The position numbers and the translations under genes were made by a program. 7,855 bases of DNA from assembly GCA_018822065.1 (NCBI GenBank), contig JAHJKV010000300.1:1-7855 (forward strand), given 5' to 3'. How positions within the stretch are numbered: position 1 is the stretch's first letter; each line of letters begins with the position of its first letter. The notes beneath the pieces were generated by a model that worked only from the letters and a program-made list of their open reading frames with translations, had not been told where the DNA came from and did no database searches. Source of the stretch: Pseudomonadota bacterium. Its GTDB lineage: Bacteria > Desulfobacterota > Desulfovibrionia > Desulfovibrionales > Desulfovibrionaceae. Shown here in pieces: positions 5,212 to 7,855 of this stretch.

Positions 5212-6054
5212 CTACTTTTTGCCTGTGAACAGGAATTTTTTTTCATTGGCGTGCACAAGGGACTGACGCGGGACCGTCTCCATCTCCGGCAGTGGAGCGA
5301 GTTGCACTTGGGCCCTGCCGTTCTCCTTGGCCTTGTATAGCGCCTTGTCGGTCAGGGCCACCAGTTCCGACACAGAGATGTCGGAAGTGCCCCGAAAACT
5401 CGTCACTCCGGCGGAAAAGGTCACGGAAAAGTTTTCGCCGTTCTCCCCGGCGAAATTCTCGCGGCTGATTAGTTCCAGCATTCGTTCCAGCATGACGCGA
5501 GTCTTGACCTGTCCGGCGCCAGGAATGATCAGGGCGAATTCCTCGCCGCCGATGCGTGCTGCGAGGTCATAGCGCCGTTTTTCCCGGTTGATGATTTCCG
5601 AAAGCCGCATGAGTACCTGGTCGCCGACGGGATGGCCGTATGTGTCATTGACGGATTTGAAATGGTCCAGGTCGATGATGGACAGGGACATGACAGTCTT
5701 GGCCCGGCGGGCTCGCTCGATCTCAAGGTCCAGGGTGCGTTCGAAAGCACGGCGATTGGCCAGTCCGGTCAGGGCGTCGTGTTCCGATTCGTAGGCGAGA
5801 CGTTCAAGGCTCTCCTGCAGGGTGGTCAGGTGGGGATAGATGTCGCGGTCGATGGGCAGGGTGAGCCAGCCAGTCAGATCGAGCCGTTTGGCCACAGCCC
5901 TCCATTTGTCGATGGAGATATTGCTGAAGATACGGAACAGGCCAAGGTTTTGGCGGTTGTCCAGGGAAACGCAAAAACCTTTGGCCGCACCGCACAGTTC
6001 ATCGCGCAGCCGGGTGAGTTCGGTCATCAGTTCCCGCTCAAGGGCGGGATCCAT
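5212..6054 (-). CDS. GGDEF-domain diguanylate cyclase
   Basis: Makes cyclic di-GMP from two GTP. With the ATG at 6052-6054 the protein has 280 residues. Residues 1-90 match no domain I recognise; they are mostly helical-looking and contain Trp51 and Trp63, so this is probably a sensory or dimerisation part. The GGDEF domain runs from about residue 92 (His-Asp-Ala-Leu-Thr-Gly-Leu-Ala-Asn-Arg-Arg-Ala-Phe) to 250, with the signature Gly169-Gly-Glu-Glu-Phe173 intact. Arg160-x-x-Asp163 sits five residues before it, the allosteric inhibitory site, so product feedback inhibition is expected. No membrane segment is seen. An in-frame ATG at 6087 would overlap the prfB end by 26 bases, and no start has a clear ribosome binding site, so the start is uncertain. 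It follows the prfB stop closely and runs into the FlhG-like gene, suggesting co-transcription and a shared role in motility or cell polarity (inference). Confidence 0.93.
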   Translation of the reverse strand: MDPALERELMTELTRLRDELCGAAKGFCVSLDNRQNLGLFRIFSNISIDKWRAVAKRLDLTGWLTLPIDRDIYPHLTTLQESLERLAYESEHDALTGLANRRAFERTLDLEIERARRAKTVMSLSIIDLDHFKSVNDTYGHPVGDQVLMRLSEIINREKRRYDLAARIGGEEFALIIPGAGQVKTRVMLERMLELISRENFAGENGENFSVTFSAGVTSFRGTSDISVSELVALTDKALYKAKENGRAQVQLAPLPEMETVPRQSLVHANEKKFLFTGKK

Positions 6055-6061
6055 GGCGTCT

Positions 6062-7172
6062 TTATTTGCTTTCCTGACCATGTGCATAAAGTAGATAGCT
6101 TCTTATCAGGTAGTCAAGGCTGCCGTCCAGAACAGCATCGACATTGCCAACGTCAGCATTGGAGCGGTGGTCCTTCACCAGCCTGTAGGGTTGCAGAGTA
6201 TAGGTCCTGATCTGGCTTCCGAAATTGATGGCGTCTTTCTGGGCATAGTCCACTCGTTGTTCGTCCTCACGTTTCTTCAGTTCCAGTTCGTAGAGTCGCG
6301 CCTTGAGAATCTTCATGGCGCTCAATTTGTTGCGGATCTGTGATTTTTCGTTCTGGCATTGGGCCACGATGTTCGTGGGCAGGTGCGTGATGCGAACGGC
6401 TGAGTTGGTCTTGTTGACGTGCTGGCCACCGGGGCCTGAGGCTCGATATACGTCGATGCGCAGGTCTTCGTCGCGCAACTCGATCTCGATCTCGTCCTCG
6501 CAGTCAGGGTAAACGTCTACGGAGGCGAAAGAGGTGTGGCGCCTGCCGGAGGCGTCGAAGGGAGATATGCGGATCAGGCGGTGGATGCCGATCTCGCCCT
6601 TGAGAAAGCCATAGGCAAAGGGGCCGTCGATGGAGAGGGTGACGGACTTGATGCCCGCTTCAAGCCCCGGCTGCATATCGAGAACCTGGGTCTTGAACTC
6701 GTGGTTCTCGCTCCAGCGGGTGTACATCCTGAGCAGCATCTCTGCCCAGTCCTGGGACTCAACACCACCGGCACCGGGGTGTATTTCCAGGATGGCTGCG
6801 GTTTTGTCCTGGGGAGCGGAGAGCAGCGTGGCGACCTCTGTGGACTCCAGCTGCGTCCCAAAGAGGTCGATCTGCTGATTGAGGTCCATCAGCGCGTCTT
6901 CATCTTCCTGGGCAAGCTCAAGCCAGCTTACGAGGTCGTCTTTGGCTTCAAGGAGACGTGAATAGGTCTTGATTTTGTGGGTCAGTTGGCTCTTTTCCTT
7001 GAGCAGGGAAGTCATTGCGTCCGGGGTGTCCCAGGCGCCGGGCTTGGCCATCTCCGTCTCAATTGAATTGAGGCGATCCTTGGACTGATCGTAGTCAAAG
7101 ACGCCTCCACAATGAGTCGAATTTTTTCAGCAAGGGAGCGCTTTTGCTCTTGAGTTCTGAGTATTGCAGCAT
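6062..7172 (-). CDS. prfB: Peptide chain release factor 2, with programmed +1 frameshift
   Basis: Recognises UAA and UGA stop codons and releases the finished protein from the ribosome. Read as 7172-7098 joined to 7096-6062, it encodes 369 residues, the usual length. The first 25 codons (Met-Leu-Gln-Tyr-Ser-Glu to Arg-Arg-Leu) end at CTT, followed by TGA at codon 26. A +1 shift resumes at GAC (7096-7094) as Asp-Tyr-Asp-Gln-Ser-Lys. Later come the stop-codon reading motif Ser-Pro-Phe (in Arg-Ile-Ser-Pro-Phe-Asp) and the catalytic Gly-Gly-Gln in Gly-Pro-Gly-Gly-Gln-His-Val-Asn. The ATG at 7170-7172 is preceded by AGGAG overlapping the lnt stop, at a longish 12-base spacing. Starting at the internal ATG at 7051 would lose the N-terminal 40 residues and is wrong. 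The frameshift gives autoregulation: plentiful RF2 terminates at its own UGA. The stop is TAA at 6062-6064. Confidence 0.97.
7094..7108 (-). promoter_or_regulatory. Programmed +1 frameshift site of prfB
   Basis: On the - strand the order is GGAGG (7108-7104), CGT, CTT (7100-7098), TGA (7097-7095), C (7094). The Shine-Dalgarno-like GGAGG sits three bases before the CTT slippery codon, the spacing used in E. coli prfB, and the UGA-C context is a weak stop. The UGA is codon 26, as in E. coli. Confidence 0.96.
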
Positions 7173-7187
7173 GATCCGTTGTGGCTC

Positions 7188-7855
7188 CTAGAGCGTCCAG
7201 CGTCCCGTGGTCTGCCTGCGCCGTGGGGCAAATATTATCCAGGCTATGAAACACCCGGCAAGCAGGTAGATAACGCGGAGTTCCCAGTGATAGATGTCAT
7301 GATAGAACGTTGTTACTTCAACAGGTTTGACGGATTGCGTCAAGATACCTGCCTGGAACTGGGGGATTTGCGCGGTGACGCGTCCAAGGGGGTCGATGAA
7401 GGCGGTGATACCGTTGTTGGCGCAGCGGGCCAGATAGCGACCCTGTTCGATGGAACGCATACTGGCGTGAGCCAGGTGCTGTTCCGGTGCGGAAGAATCG
7501 CCGAACCAGGCGTCGTTGGTGATGTTGACGAAGAGGTTGGCACCGCGTTCCACGAGTTTTTGGGCAAGGTTTGGGAAGACCGCTTCGTAGCAGATGAGCA
7601 TGCCTAGTTCCGCCGGGCCAAACAGGAGAGGGTGATCATTTTCACCCGGTGTATAGTCGCCGATGCCCTGGGTCAGTTTGTCAATGTTCAGCCAGTCTGG
7701 CAGAGGCATATATTCGCCGAAGGGGACCAGGTGCTCTTTGTCGTACCAGGCCAGGGTGCCTGCCCCGGCGTCCACCAGAAAGGCCCGGTTGCGCAAGGAG
7801 TAACTCCGGCTTGAAGGGTTGTTTTCATAGGCCGGGGCACCGACCAGCAAGGTGA
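7188..7855 (-). CDS. lnt: Apolipoprotein N-acyltransferase, C-terminal part
   Basis: Adds the third acyl chain to the N-terminal Cys of lipoproteins at the inner membrane, with the catalytic domain facing the periplasm. The right edge cuts the gene: the frame is open to the end and reads Thr-Leu-Leu-Val-Gly-Ala-Pro-Ala-Tyr, the middle of a carbon-nitrogen hydrolase domain, so the TTG at 7848-7850 is not a true start. Visible nitrilase-fold landmarks are the catalytic Lys in Tyr-Asp-Lys-Glu-His-Leu-Val-Pro-Phe-Gly-Glu-Tyr and the catalytic Cys in Leu-Ile-Cys-Tyr-Glu, plus Asn-Ile-Thr-Asn-Asp-Ala-Trp-Phe. The catalytic Glu and the N-terminal membrane helices lie outside the window. A final membrane segment (Val-Ile-Tyr-Leu-Leu to Trp-Ile-Ile-Phe-Ala) and a basic tail (Pro-Arg-Arg-Arg) close the protein. 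The TAG stop is 15 bases before the prfB start and overlaps its ribosome binding site, so the two are probably one transcript. Confidence 0.95.
   Translation of the reverse strand, partial: TLLVGAPAYENNPSSRSYSLRNRAFLVDAGAGTLAWYDKEHLVPFGEYMPLPDWLNIDKLTQGIGDYTPGENDHPLLFGPAELGMLICYEAVFPNLAQKLVERGANLFVNITNDAWFGDSSAPEQHLAHASMRSIEQGRYLARCANNGITAFIDPLGRVTAQIPQFQAGILTQSVKPVEVTTFYHDIYHWELRVIYLLAGCFIAWIIFAPRRRQTTGRWTL

Noticed and set aside
6062..7051. prfB starting at the internal ATG at 7051
   Set aside because: This loses the conserved N-terminus. The upstream 25 codons and the CTT-TGA-C frameshift signal are unmistakable.

Overview
The window looks like chromosomal DNA of a sulfate-reducing deltaproteobacterium, most likely a Desulfovibrio or Pseudodesulfovibrio relative. 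This is inferred from protein character, moderately high GC, a Mn-type family II pyrophosphatase and an apparent selenoprotein; no rRNA marker is present. I see no mobile element, CRISPR array, tRNA or rRNA. Coding density is high, with one real gap at about 641-1056.

Layout. On the + strand lie the 3' end of ppaC (family II pyrophosphatase, cut by the left edge), its rho-independent terminator, an AT-rich gap, and a response regulator with an HD-GYP c-di-GMP phosphodiesterase domain. This gene converges on a minus-strand cluster across a bidirectional terminator at 2117-2144. In transcription order the cluster is lnt (partial, right edge), prfB, a GGDEF diguanylate cyclase, a FlhG/MinD-like ATPase, an IHF/HU-family DNA-bending protein, an UshA-like exported protein with an in-frame UGA, and dapA. 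Most junctions are a few to about 50 bases. The 137-base gap before the IHF/HU gene is the likeliest place for an internal promoter.

The most interesting feature is the UshA-like gene at 3097-3969. Conventional ORF calling breaks it, because codon 45 is TGA. Frame, signal peptide and family similarity all continue across that codon. The TGA completes a Cys-Pro-Thr-X motif and is followed at the right distance by a hairpin that fits a bacterial SECIS element. I read it as a selenocysteine codon in a signal-peptide-bearing, metallophosphatase-like protein whose usual metal ligands look replaced.

The same strand and apparent cluster also carries prfB (release factor 2), which reads through its own UGA by the classic programmed +1 frameshift. 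One gene cluster therefore shows two different recodings of UGA, and one product is the factor that normally terminates at UGA. The window also holds enzymes that make (GGDEF) and break (HD-GYP) c-di-GMP, on opposite strands.
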